Made by a program: the position numbers and the translations under genes. The notes under the pieces are model-generated. The model searched no databases. It was not told where the DNA came from and saw nothing but the letters and a program-made list of their open reading frames with translations. This document shows, piece by piece, positions 1 to 6,168 of a DNA stretch of 6,356 nucleotides. Numbering within the stretch: position 1 is the stretch's first letter; each line of letters begins with the position of its first letter. This stretch comes from Fibrobacter sp. (lineage in GTDB: Bacteria; Fibrobacterota; Fibrobacteria; Fibrobacterales; Fibrobacteraceae). The stretch is from NCBI GenBank assembly GCA_017550445.1, contig JAFZOV010000057.1, forward strand, positions 1 to 6,356, given 5' to 3'.

Positions 1-1352
1 ATCAGAGCAAGCACCAGGAGTACGCCGTACATGGCCGAGCCGTGCAACAAAGCGCGACGGTTATCTTCAATTTCGGCAGTTTCTTCGGGAGTCTTGCCTT
101 CGGCAGACAAAGCCTTCAAAACCGGGCCCGCCATCATCACCAGCAACAGCGGCAACCAGAACAGGGCCATACCCGGAGCGCGGAAGTTCTTGACGCCCGG
201 TAGCACATTGTACCACAGCTTGAACAGCGGAGAATGGTCGCCCATGCCGTAGCTCAAAGCGACAACAGCGCCCAAGCCCCAGAAAGCGGCATAGCGGCGC
301 TTGCCCGGCAAGAACAGGCAAAGGAATCCAAGGAACGTGAGCAAGGCGCCCGCATTGTTGTGGTCCAGCTTGAACGCATTGTGGCCCCAATAGAACGGAG
401 AACCGCCCTGCAGCTTGCGGTATTCATCCATCGAGAAGCTTACAAAAGAGGAACCTTCAAGGTCGCCCGTCTTTTCGTTCTGTTCATAAACATCTACGCC
501 CACAAAGCCCGGCAACAGAATCTGGGCCATTTCTTCCTGGTGCAAGGACCAGCTCACGGCGTGACCGTAATTCGTATGGCTATCGTCGCCGCGCACCGAC
601 TGCGTAGTCGTGTACATGTAAGGCGGAATAATCTGGAAGCAAGAAAGTGCAAGACCGAAGCCCAAGCCCACTGCCGCAAGACCCAAGCGCTTGCCGCGGG
701 TCTTCAAGGCATCGCAATGGAAGGCGACTTCGTAAAGGGTATAAAGACCGGCGCCCCACAAGAACAAGTAAGTGAGCTGCAAGTGGGAGCCCAGAATCAT
801 CCAGGCCACCGTAAGCGCAAGCACTATCATGTAAGGAATGCTACCCGAACGCACAATCTTGCGAATGGCAAGCAAGGCCAGCGGAGCGATGGCAAAGACC
901 ATCATCTTGCCGTCGTGACCGCCATACAGGTAAGTAAAGAATTCCGGCGAGAAGGCGTAAAGCATGCCGAGCAGGCCCGCCCACCAGCGGTTACCCGTCA
1001 GGTTCCAAGCTAGAGCCATAGCACTCATGAAGGCGACCCACAAGGTCAAAATGAACTTGAAGCCCACTGCGCGGGCCGGGTCCATCATGAACTGCACCCA
1101 CACAAGCGGGTGGTAAGCGTCGGCGAACAAGGCGTCGATGGTCGGCACGCCGCCCAGGCGGGTATCGTCCCATTCCGTGAGCACGGCACTTTCGGCACGC
1201 AGAATGCGGCTACCGATACCGTTCAGCTGGTCGCTGTTGAGCATGAGCTGGTTGCTGTCGAACGCGAAATCGCGGAAAACGATCAGCAAAATTCCAAGGA
1301 AAATGGCGGAAAGCGCCACAAAGAAAGCAGGCTTCTTATTTAAGAAATTCAT
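1..1352 (-). CDS. YfhO-family polytopic membrane protein (N-terminal 450 residues, C-terminus beyond window)
   Basis: The minus strand is open from an ATG at 1352 to the window edge, giving 450 complete codons with no stop. An N-terminal helix (about residues 9-26, FFVALSAIFLGILLIVF) is followed by a loop rich in polar residues (31-95) and then by many hydrophobic segments at about 99-118, 124-142, 150-163, 173-200, 224-244, 334-349, 354-369 and 396-413. The motif GGHDGKM (144-150) and KNFRAPGMALFWLP (388-401) resemble the conserved GH-x-x-K-hydrophobic and FR-x-P-x-M stretches of Bacteroidetes/Fibrobacter YfhO-like proteins; this is recalled family knowledge, not a search. The family comprises large multi-spanning inner-membrane proteins linked to cell-surface glycan or lipoteichoic-acid glycosylation in Firmicutes; the role here is unknown. 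No strong Shine-Dalgarno precedes the ATG, but MNFLNKK followed at once by a helix is a plausible start. G+C is high and codon use is regular. It probably has its own promoter, since a terminator lies upstream. Confidence 0.8.
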   Translation of the reverse strand, partial: MNFLNKKPAFFVALSAIFLGILLIVFRDFAFDSNQLMLNSDQLNGIGSRILRAESAVLTEWDDTRLGGVPTIDALFADAYHPLVWVQFMMDPARAVGFKFILTLWVAFMSAMALAWNLTGNRWWAGLLGMLYAFSPEFFTYLYGGHDGKMMVFAIAPLALLAIRKIVRSGSIPYMIVLALTVAWMILGSHLQLTYLFLWGAGLYTLYEVAFHCDALKTRGKRLGLAAVGLGFGLALSCFQIIPPYMYTTTQSVRGDDSHTNYGHAVSWSLHQEEMAQILLPGFVGVDVYEQNEKTGDLEGSSFVSFSMDEYRKLQGGSPFYWGHNAFKLDHNNAGALLTFLGFLCLFLPGKRRYAAFWGLGAVVALSYGMGDHSPLFKLWYNVLPGVKNFRAPGMALFWLPLLLVMMAGPVLKALSAEGKTPEETAEIEDNRRALLHGSAMYGVLLVLAL

Positions 1353-1376
1353 GCTGACAATGTAGTAAAAGGAGTG

Positions 1377-1402
1377 GGCAGAACTTAGTTGGCAGAACTT
1401 AG
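1377..1402. repeat. 12-bp tandem direct repeat in the leader of the YfhO-family gene
   Basis: GGCAGAACTTAG occurs at 1377-1388 and again at 1391-1402, separated by TT, so the period is 14 bases. The repeat lies 25-50 bases upstream of the ATG at 1352, between that start and the terminator of the preceding gene. A regulator binding site or simply a small duplication would both fit; no clear -35/-10 pair can be read in this interval. Confidence 0.5.
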
Positions 1403-1403
1403 C

Positions 1404-1437
1404 AAAACACCAAAAGACGGCTAATAAGCTAGCCGTC
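1404..1437 (-). terminator. Rho-independent terminator after the 40-residue membrane protein gene
   Basis: On the minus strand an 8-bp perfect stem (GACGGCTA / TAGCCGTC, 1437-1430 with 1423-1416) encloses a 6-base loop and is followed directly by TTTT, then GGTG and another TTTT. It begins 23 bases past the stop codon at 1461 and is oriented to end transcripts coming from the small ORF. It has no T-run on the plus-strand side, so it should act in one direction only. Confidence 0.85.
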
Positions 1438-1460
1438 CTCATCAAAGGGATGTTTACAAA

Positions 1461-1583
1461 CTATTCTTCGGACTTGCTTTCGAGTTTATCGTCGGCAGAA
1501 GAATACTTGATCAAGCAATAAACGCCAAATGCCGAGATAATGCAAGCAGCGGCGATTGCGACATACTTAATGATTTTACCCAT
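1461..1583 (-). CDS. 40-residue single-pass membrane protein, function unknown
   Basis: ATG at 1583, TAG at 1461-1463. The product starts MGKIIKYVAIAAACIISAFG and continues VYCLIKYSS, then a charged tail rich in Asp, Glu, Lys and Ser ending KSEE. The pattern is a short basic N-terminus, one hydrophobic helix (about residues 5-25) and a hydrophilic C-terminus of about 14 residues, so it is probably anchored in the inner membrane. The gene is supported by an ideal AGGAG ribosome binding site six bases before the ATG and by an intrinsic terminator just downstream. It begins 90 bases after the FISUMP gene on the same strand with no terminator seen between them, so co-transcription is possible; a weak promoter (TTGCTT, 17 bases, TATCTT) could also serve it. 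I recognise no family. It is too short for most gene finders and may be missing from annotations. Confidence 0.75.
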   Translation of the reverse strand: MGKIIKYVAIAAACIISAFGVYCLIKYSSADDKLESKSEE

Positions 1584-1589
1584 GCGATG

Positions 1590-1594
1590 CTCCT
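1590..1594 (-). promoter_or_regulatory. Strong ribosome binding site of the 40-residue ORF
   Basis: The minus strand reads AGGAG, then CATCGC, then ATG: a near-consensus Shine-Dalgarno with six-base spacing. It is the best ribosome binding site in the window and is the chief evidence that the tiny ORF is translated. Confidence 0.8.
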
Positions 1595-1673
1595 ATCAAT
1601 CTTTATCTATAAGATATACAATTTTTTTGAAGAAAGCAACAGGAAATCAAGCAAAAATATGTAATTTCACCAA

Positions 1674-4082
1674 TTAGTTCTTTACGCAACGGACAGGATG
1701 TCCTCTTCCCTTATTGAGAGTCCCATAAGAGGCTGCTCCATTTGAATTTGAAATGTAAAAGTAATATCCTGATGTATATCCATCCCCGCCCTGGGTTGCA
1801 GTCCAAAAAACAGCATAATATCCATCGCCATAAAAAGATCCTCCTTGATTGCATCCAACGGGAAAAGCAGAAAATCCTATAGCGTCAGTTCCATTGTTTG
1901 ACCTATCCCATCCTGTTTTGGATCTCAAAATCTTTTGCCTATTGCCAAGTTCATCAATTGTTGATAATAGATTTTTCCATTCTTCTAGGCGAGGGATGTG
2001 CCATCCTTCTGGACATATACCTTTTCGATTGACATCGCTTATAGAACAACGAAGTCCTTCGCCACAATCGTATGCGGCTGTATCCATTGCTGCAGACCAT
2101 GTGTAGTATCGGCCCGCTATTTCCCCGTCAGGATCATTTTTATTTGTCCACATATTTCCTTCTAAATTATGAGAAATATTCTTGTCCGCAAAATTCAAGT
2201 TTTCCGCCATCCAGGTAACGCCATCTATAACCGTGGTCCTGTAAACTTTTCCGTCTCTTTCATCCGTCATAGTTCCATATTCAAAATCAGGATTAAAGCG
2301 GTATTCCTTGGGGACAAGCCAACTCCAATCGTTAGTCATGTCAACCCAATTACCGTTTGACGCACAATAGTAACTAATGGTATCAACGACTGCACCCTTG
2401 ATGATTTTTCCGATTTCATCACAAGTCGTTTCGTTATTTAAGTCTTTCTCGTATGAAGTCGCAAACCGCCAAAATACAGAGTTAGAGGAATCGCGGCAAA
2501 TAAAGCGACTGTAAGTATTTTTGTAGTAAAGTTTGCTATACTGATTGGTGACTGCGGCAATTTCACCAGCACGTTCCTTAGTACAAGTTCCTATTCCATA
2601 TTCTCGCCTCCAGAAATTACCCAGGAACGCAGACTTATAGGGGGCCGCATAAGATGACGATGTTACAGAAGTCTTAAACGTCGTCTGAGAAAGAATCGAG
2701 CCAGCCCTTGCAAAATCAGCCATTTTGGCTTTTATGCTGTCGCTCCACACACCATCTTTTTCAAAATCGTCTGCAACCTCATCAATTAGTTTCTGTAGAG
2801 CAGAGGCACTATTGGTCAGCCCATTAAACATAAGCGTTACGTTGTACAACACCGTATCGGCAGCCGTTTTGGGAGCGATATCCTGAGGTTCCGTAAAGGT
2901 TCCCTCCAAGCCTAAAGATTTTATCCATTCATTATTCGCCTGTTCTCTTGCCGACGGAAAATCAAGACCGTTCTTTACCAAATAGGCGATTCGTTTCGAC
3001 TGTATATGCGTAAACAAATTGACCCTTGCAATGTATTCCACCCTTTTGTTTATTGTTTTCCGGTCCAAATAAGAAGCATCGACTATGGCATTAAGCGTCA
3101 AGGAATCCGTTGTCGTCTTTTGGGAATCCAGTTCAAAAAATTTTCCTTGACATTCAATCAGCATATAAATCGACTGTTGCGCGATTGTGTCTGATTCGGA
3201 ATAATACTTGTTGCCAAAGATTCCTATATAACTGGTACTATTGGCATTTGTCGATTGATGTTGGATTCCCGTTTTATTAAGGGACGCATTCAGTTCATGA
3301 ATAACAACCTTCGGGGCAATAAGATATTGCGTTCCTGTGGCAAGCACCGCATCTCTAATAGAGAACGTGCTTGAATCCACCTCAGCAGACGACATCATTT
3401 CACTAGAAGATTCCGGAGCAGACGAAGAACTGGACACAGTTGCAGAACTCTGCGCTTGGCTAGATGAAGACAAACTAGACGAACTAGGACTAGTATTCGA
3501 AGATGAACTAGACTTGACTTTTTCGCAATTATCCAGATTCAGCACATAAGTAACACCATCATCACACAGGTACATTTTTTCGCTGCTGCTTGAAATTTCT
3601 GTTTCTTCGTCAGAACTGGATGATTTCGGAGTTTCGCTAGAACTAGATGAAGTCGGAGCATCACTAGAACTGGACGCGGTGCGAGATTCACTTGAACTAG
3701 AACTCTTAACACTGCTGGAACTTAAAGCAGCCTGTTTCTCACTGGAACTCGATTTAACAGATTTTTCGCTAGAACTTGAGGCAACTTGAGCACCACTTGA
3801 ACTAGAGTTCGCCACACTGTCGGAACTTGAAGCAACCTGCTTTTCACCGGAACTAGACGAAACCATCTCGACCCACTTACCATCAGAGCATTCTCTAAAG
3901 TTTTCGCTGTCCACCGGTTTGATAACGAGACCTTCGTTAGCCGAATCGCAAGGGATTTCTGTACCCTTGGAATCGTTTGCGTTATCATTCGCATTGCTCG
4001 CAGAATCATCTCCACATGCGAAAAAGCAAAGAGCCGAAATAACGGATAGGCTCAACAGAGCATAGCGCAGGCAGTTTTTCAT
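1674..4082 (-). CDS. FISUMP-domain lipoprotein with poly-serine linkers (802 residues)
   Basis: The ATG at 4082 is preferred over the in-frame ATG at 4172, because the extra 30 residues are not signal-like and the predicted promoter lies between the two. From 4082 the product opens with MKNCLRYALLSLSVISALCF and a lipobox-like FAC, with Cys23 the likely lipidated residue. Then follow a Cys/Trp module (about 45-72), serine-run linker one (74-168), a short Cys pair (173-186), serine linker two (191-239), a globular region (240-495), two further Cys/Trp modules (500-581) and a C-terminal FISUMP domain (about 610-802) with the hallmarks VIDGVTWMAENLNF, GRYYTWSAAM, CPEGWHIPR, GFSAFPVG, FWTAT and a final PVRCVKN. 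FISUMP proteins are a large paralogous family of Fibrobacter with no established function, presumed exported. The protein is probably anchored to the outer membrane or exposed at the surface, the linkers acting as flexible spacers as in Fibrobacter cellulases. The ribosome binding site (GGGGTG, four bases before ATG) is modest. Confidence 0.9.
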   Translation of the reverse strand: MKNCLRYALLSLSVISALCFFACGDDSASNANDNANDSKGTEIPCDSANEGLVIKPVDSENFRECSDGKWVEMVSSSSGEKQVASSSDSVANSSSSGAQVASSSSEKSVKSSSSEKQAALSSSSVKSSSSSESRTASSSSDAPTSSSSSETPKSSSSDEETEISSSSEKMYLCDDGVTYVLNLDNCEKVKSSSSSNTSPSSSSLSSSSQAQSSATVSSSSSAPESSSEMMSSAEVDSSTFSIRDAVLATGTQYLIAPKVVIHELNASLNKTGIQHQSTNANSTSYIGIFGNKYYSESDTIAQQSIYMLIECQGKFFELDSQKTTTDSLTLNAIVDASYLDRKTINKRVEYIARVNLFTHIQSKRIAYLVKNGLDFPSAREQANNEWIKSLGLEGTFTEPQDIAPKTAADTVLYNVTLMFNGLTNSASALQKLIDEVADDFEKDGVWSDSIKAKMADFARAGSILSQTTFKTSVTSSSYAAPYKSAFLGNFWRREYGIGTCTKERAGEIAAVTNQYSKLYYKNTYSRFICRDSSNSVFWRFATSYEKDLNNETTCDEIGKIIKGAVVDTISYYCASNGNWVDMTNDWSWLVPKEYRFNPDFEYGTMTDERDGKVYRTTVIDGVTWMAENLNFADKNISHNLEGNMWTNKNDPDGEIAGRYYTWSAAMDTAAYDCGEGLRCSISDVNRKGICPEGWHIPRLEEWKNLLSTIDELGNRQKILRSKTGWDRSNNGTDAIGFSAFPVGCNQGGSFYGDGYYAVFWTATQGGDGYTSGYYFYISNSNGAASYGTLNKGRGHPVRCVKN
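3366..3512 (-). repeat. Poly-serine linker two (low-complexity coding repeat)
   Basis: Encodes about 49 residues, roughly 60% serine, in runs of two to five separated by Asn, Thr, Pro, Ala, Gln and Glu. It joins the short Cys-pair segment to the main globular region of the FISUMP lipoprotein. Serine codons are mixed (AGT, TCT, TCA, AGC), which limits exact DNA repeats. The plus-strand open frame over it is an artefact of this composition. Confidence 0.85.
3579..3863 (-). repeat. Poly-serine linker one (low-complexity coding repeat)
   Basis: Encodes about 95 residues built from units of roughly 8-11 residues: three to five serines followed by short spacers such as EKQVA, GAQVA, EKSVK, EKQAAL and SESRTA. 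The recurring GEKQVASSS / GAQVASSS / EKQAALSSSS blocks suggest growth by tandem duplication. It separates the N-terminal Cys/Trp module from the second Cys pair in the FISUMP lipoprotein. Confidence 0.85.
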
Positions 4083-4105
4083 AGGGCACCCCAGGTTAAG
4101 TCTTT

Positions 4106-4118
4106 TTACAGGATGTAA
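4106..4118. promoter_or_regulatory. Small palindrome at the predicted transcript start of the FISUMP gene
   Basis: TTACA-GGA-TGTAA is a perfect 5+3+5 inverted repeat lying just downstream of the predicted -10 box at 4131-4136 and upstream of the ATG at 4082. Its position would suit a repressor operator. The arms are short and AT-rich, so chance is a serious alternative. Confidence 0.3.
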
Positions 4119-4130
4119 CTGATTTACCCT

Positions 4131-4159
4131 AATATAAATTATTTCAGCCTCTTTGTAAA
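4131..4159 (-). promoter_or_regulatory. Sigma70-like promoter for the FISUMP lipoprotein gene
   Basis: The minus strand carries TTTACA (4159-4154), exactly 17 bases, then TATATT (4136-4131); each hexamer matches the consensus at five of six positions. Transcription would start near 4124, leaving a leader of about 42 bases before the ATG at 4082. This placement also argues that the in-frame ATG at 4172, which lies upstream of the promoter, is not the start. Confidence 0.6.
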
Positions 4160-4223
4160 AAAAACTATACATTACAGCATTTTTGGCCTATTTTCAGTCA
4201 CGAACTTCATTTTAATTCCGTTA

Positions 4224-4241
4224 TTATACATTTTTGTATAA
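4224..4241. promoter_or_regulatory. 18-bp palindrome, candidate operator in the divergent control region
   Basis: TTATACA-TTTT-TGTATAA is a perfect 7+4+7 inverted repeat, 85 bases upstream of the AbiEi start and about 65 bases upstream of the FISUMP -35 box. AbiEi antitoxins are known to repress their own operon by binding inverted repeats upstream, so this is a natural candidate site; that link is inference. It has no G/C in the stem beyond one pair per arm and would make a poor terminator. Confidence 0.4.
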
Positions 4242-4315
4242 CTACAGAAATAAAATCACTTTTTCGTCAAAACATATTGTTTTTCTCCAATAAATATATT
4301 ATTTTTATAGTTACT

Positions 4316-4319
4316 GGAG
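4316..4319 (+). promoter_or_regulatory. Ribosome binding site that fixes the GTG start of abiEi
   Basis: GGAG is placed six bases before GTG at 4326, preceded by a -10-like AT-rich tract (TATTTT at 4300-4305, 17 bases after TTGTTT at 4277-4282; a weak match). The spacing supports GTG as the true start. The next in-frame ATG, at codon 21, would remove the N-terminal DNA-binding part of the protein. Confidence 0.65.
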
Positions 4320-4325
4320 CAAATC

Positions 4326-4901
4326 GTGATAAGAACAGCCTCAGAAATTTTTTCTACCCTGGGTCAGCGCTACAAGCAGCCGCAAATGAAGTTGCGGCTA
4401 ATGACCCAACATGGCGAAATATTCAAGGTCATTCGCGGACTCTACGAAACAGACGGAAACACATCGGGCGAAGTTCTTGCGGGAGCCATTTATGGCCCTT
4501 CATACCTATCGTTTGAATACGCCCTTTCAAGGCACGGACTGATCCCCGAAAGAGTTTCTCTTTTTACTTCGGCATCGTTCAACAAGAACAAGACAAAGTT
4601 CTATAAGACCCCCTTTGGCGATTTCTCGTACTCCGCCATTCCTGCCGATGTATTTTCGCATGGGGTTTCTATCGAAAATGCAGATGGCCGTCCCTACTCG
4701 ATAGCGACCTGCGAAAAGGCTCTCTGTGACAAGCTCTACAAGGAGAGCCCTATTACCAGCAAGCGCGGAATGGAGCAATTCCTATTCGAAAACTTGCGCA
4801 TCGATCAAGAAGATTTCCGCAACCTAGACTTTAGTTTCATTCAAAGCATCGCTCCTTTGTACAAGAAAAAGAACCTCTACATTCTTTCCAAGATGGGGTA
4901 A
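4326..4901 (+). CDS. abiEi: AbiEi-type antitoxin of a type IV toxin-antitoxin / abortive-infection system
   Basis: 191 residues from a GTG start. The N-terminal 45 residues resemble the short winged-helix part of AbiEi antitoxins, ending in a turn of the form E-x-F-K-V-I-R-GLY (31-40). The central part has the family signature YGPSYLSFEYALSRHGLIPE (56-75), followed by TPFGDFSYSAIPADVFSHG (95-113) and the helix ATCEKALCDKLY (127-138). AbiEi proteins repress their own operon through the N-terminal domain and counter the AbiEii toxin through the C-terminal domain without forming a stable complex (type IV); this is knowledge of the family. At about 190 residues it is at the short end for the family, matching the reduced wing domain. 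The gene is followed after two bases by the toxin gene, so the two are surely co-transcribed. Acts in the cytoplasm. The 18-bp palindrome upstream could be its operator. Confidence 0.85.
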   Translation: MIRTASEIFSTLGQRYKQPQMKLRLMTQHGEIFKVIRGLYETDGNTSGEVLAGAIYGPSYLSFEYALSRHGLIPERVSLFTSASFNKNKTKFYKTPFGDFSYSAIPADVFSHGVSIENADGRPYSIATCEKALCDKLYKESPITSKRGMEQFLFENLRIDQEDFRNLDFSFIQSIAPLYKKKNLYILSKMG

Positions 4902-4903
4902 AC

Positions 4904-5773
4904 ATGGCCAGCGTCATCGAATCCATGCTCGCAAAATACGAGTGCAAGAACACCGACGACTATCGCAACGCGCTCAAGGAAATCGCACAAGAGGTCGCAC
5001 TGTGCGGGCTATCGCGGGGAGGTTTCTTTGACAAGGCGGCATTTTACGGCGGGACGGCACTCCGCATATTCTACGGACTTGACCGTTTTTCCGAAGATAT
5101 GGATTTTTCCTTAAGCAAGAAAGACGATACCTTTGAGCTATCTCGCTACTTCGGCATCTTGGAAGAAGAACTCCATTCCGTCGGCTTGGAAATGTCAGTC
5201 GAAAGCAAAGTCAAAAGGCTCGAGACTCCGGTGCAATCTGCATTTTTGAAAGGCAATACGCTTAAGCACTTGCTGAAAATTGTTCCTGCAAAAAACACGC
5301 CCCTGCAAGTTCCTAGCAACGAAATTCTGAGAATCAAATTCGAGGTGGACACAAATCCACCGGAACTAGCAAATTATGAGACAAAGTATCGGCTTCTGCC
5401 ATCTCCGTTCGCAGTCAAGCTCTACGACAAGCCCTCGCTTTTCGCCGGAAAACTTCATGCGCTGCTTTGCCGTGGTTGGAAAAACCGCATCAAGGGTCGC
5501 GATTTCTATGACTTTATCTGGTATGTTTCGAACAACTCAAGCGTAAACCTCCCCCACCTGCAAAAGAGAATGGAGCAAACGGGCCACTGGGATGCAGGCG
5601 AAAACCTGACTGTAGCCAAGTTAAAGGATTTGCTGAAAGAGCGTTTTCATTCCGTCAACTTTGACGACGCCAAGCGGGACGTCCAGCCTTTCATCGCAGA
5701 CTCTTCAAAGCTAGACCTCTGGAGTGCAGACTTTTTCTGCGCTATAACCGACGAATGGAAGATCGGGAAATAA
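4904..5773 (+). CDS. abiEii: AbiEii-type nucleotidyltransferase toxin
   Basis: 289 residues, ATG two bases after the antitoxin stop, with GGGGT inside the end of the preceding gene as a close ribosome binding site, consistent with translational coupling. The nucleotidyltransferase core is clear: YGGTALRIFYGLDRFSED then M-D-F (48-68), giving the GG-T motif (49-51) and the metal-binding pair D65-x-D67. A later acidic strand IKFEVD (144-149), the KLHAL helix (183-187) and KGRDFYDF (197-204) match the remaining conserved AbiEii/AbiGii motifs. Length and motifs look complete, so the toxin should be active. AbiEii-family enzymes transfer nucleotides, and relatives modify tRNA 3' ends, stopping growth; the exact substrate of this one cannot be read from sequence. 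In phage defence the pair gives abortive infection. It ends five bases short of a convergent methyltransferase gene with no visible terminator. Confidence 0.9.
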   Translation: MASVIESMLAKYECKNTDDYRNALKEIAQEVALCGLSRGGFFDKAAFYGGTALRIFYGLDRFSEDMDFSLSKKDDTFELSRYFGILEEELHSVGLEMSVESKVKRLETPVQSAFLKGNTLKHLLKIVPAKNTPLQVPSNEILRIKFEVDTNPPELANYETKYRLLPSPFAVKLYDKPSLFAGKLHALLCRGWKNRIKGRDFYDFIWYVSNNSSVNLPHLQKRMEQTGHWDAGENLTVAKLKDLLKERFHSVNFDDAKRDVQPFIADSSKLDLWSADFFCAITDEWKIGK

Positions 5774-5778
5774 AACCA

Positions 5779-6165
5779 CTATTTTTTCTTCAAAATCATG
5801 CAGATGACGGGCAGTTTCTTGTCGACTTCGTTTTCGCTCGGGATGATTTCGCTGGAGATGACATCGCAGTTGAATTCCTTCACAAAGAATTCGAGCTGAC
5901 TGCGGTCAAAGCCAAGCCAAATGTGACCGTGCGTGGTGCGGAAGGATTCTTCCTTGTGCTGAGCCAAGTCAAGCAGGGCAAGCGTTCCGCCGCGCTTGAG
6001 GATACGGACTGCCTCCTTGAGGGCAAGGCGCGGGTCCTTGGCATGGTGAAGCACCTGGCTCATGAGCACGAGGTCGGCAAAGTTGTCGGGCAGCCCCGTG
6101 CTGACCATGTCGGCCACCTTGGGCGTCACGTTTTGGATGTTCTTCTGCTTTAAAATCTTCTGGCT
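5779..6165 (-). CDS. Class I SAM-dependent methyltransferase, C-terminal part only (5'-truncated)
   Basis: About 128 residues of clear methyltransferase sequence. It reads KILKQKNIQNVTPKVADM, then LPDNFADLVLMSQVLHHAKD (the acidic motif and post-motif helix), then ILKRGGTLALLDLAQH (the L-x-x-GG motif), and HIWLGFDRSQLEFF, which recalls the methyltransferase domain found alone or fused to ArsR-type regulators. The stop is TAG at 5781-5779, five bases from the convergent AbiEii stop. The N-terminal half, including the glycine-rich SAM-binding motif (E/D-x-G-x-G-x-G), is absent. An ATG at 6252 keeps the frame open, but the roughly 30 residues it adds show no methyltransferase likeness and run antisense to an epimerase, so they are probably not part of the original gene. 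Either a broken gene or half of a chimeric join; without the SAM-binding motif the product would not be active. Confidence 0.7.
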   Translation of the reverse strand, partial: SQKILKQKNIQNVTPKVADMVSTGLPDNFADLVLMSQVLHHAKDPRLALKEAVRILKRGGTLALLDLAQHKEESFRTTHGHIWLGFDRSQLEFFVKEFNCDVISSEIIPSENEVDKKLPVICMILKKK

Positions 6166-6168
6166 CCG
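6150..6168. other. Junction between truncated methyltransferase and truncated epimerase genes
   Basis: Recognisable methyltransferase coding (minus) ends at about 6160, and recognisable epimerase coding (plus) begins at about 6150. Both genes are cut internally and joined 5' end to 5' end, with no start codon, ribosome binding site or spacer for either. G+C changes from about 58% (5821-6120) to about 44% (6171-6356) by hand count. The exact breakpoint cannot be fixed to better than about 15 bases. Confidence 0.6.

Noticed and set aside
234..1013. 259-codon plus-strand open frame
   Set aside because: It lies entirely antisense to the YfhO-family gene, whose translation gives coherent helices and family motifs. 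The plus-strand product is rich in Arg, His, Gln and Ala with no domain, as expected for the shadow of a GC-rich gene.
1110..1365. Two overlapping plus-strand open frames of 75-77 codons
   Set aside because: Antisense to the N-terminus of the YfhO-family gene; no ribosome binding site or recognisable product.
3337..3549. 70-codon plus-strand frame rich in Asp, Glu and Leu
   Set aside because: It is the complement of the poly-serine linker; its acidic composition follows from the complement of serine codons.
3366..3863. Possible CRISPR-like or satellite array in the repetitive stretch
   Set aside because: The repetition is at the amino-acid level with mixed serine codons and irregular spacing; there are no constant repeats with unique spacers.
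3722..4015. 97-codon minus-strand frame within the lipoprotein gene
   Set aside because: A shifted frame of the same serine-rich region; the main frame has a signal peptide, linkers and a FISUMP domain.
4083..4172. Thirty-residue N-terminal extension of the FISUMP protein from an ATG at 4172
   Set aside because: It would bury the signal peptide, lies upstream of the best promoter and lacks a good ribosome binding site.
5755..6153. 132-codon plus-strand frame overlapping the end of the toxin gene
   Set aside because: Antisense to the methyltransferase, which has clear motifs; no own ribosome binding site.
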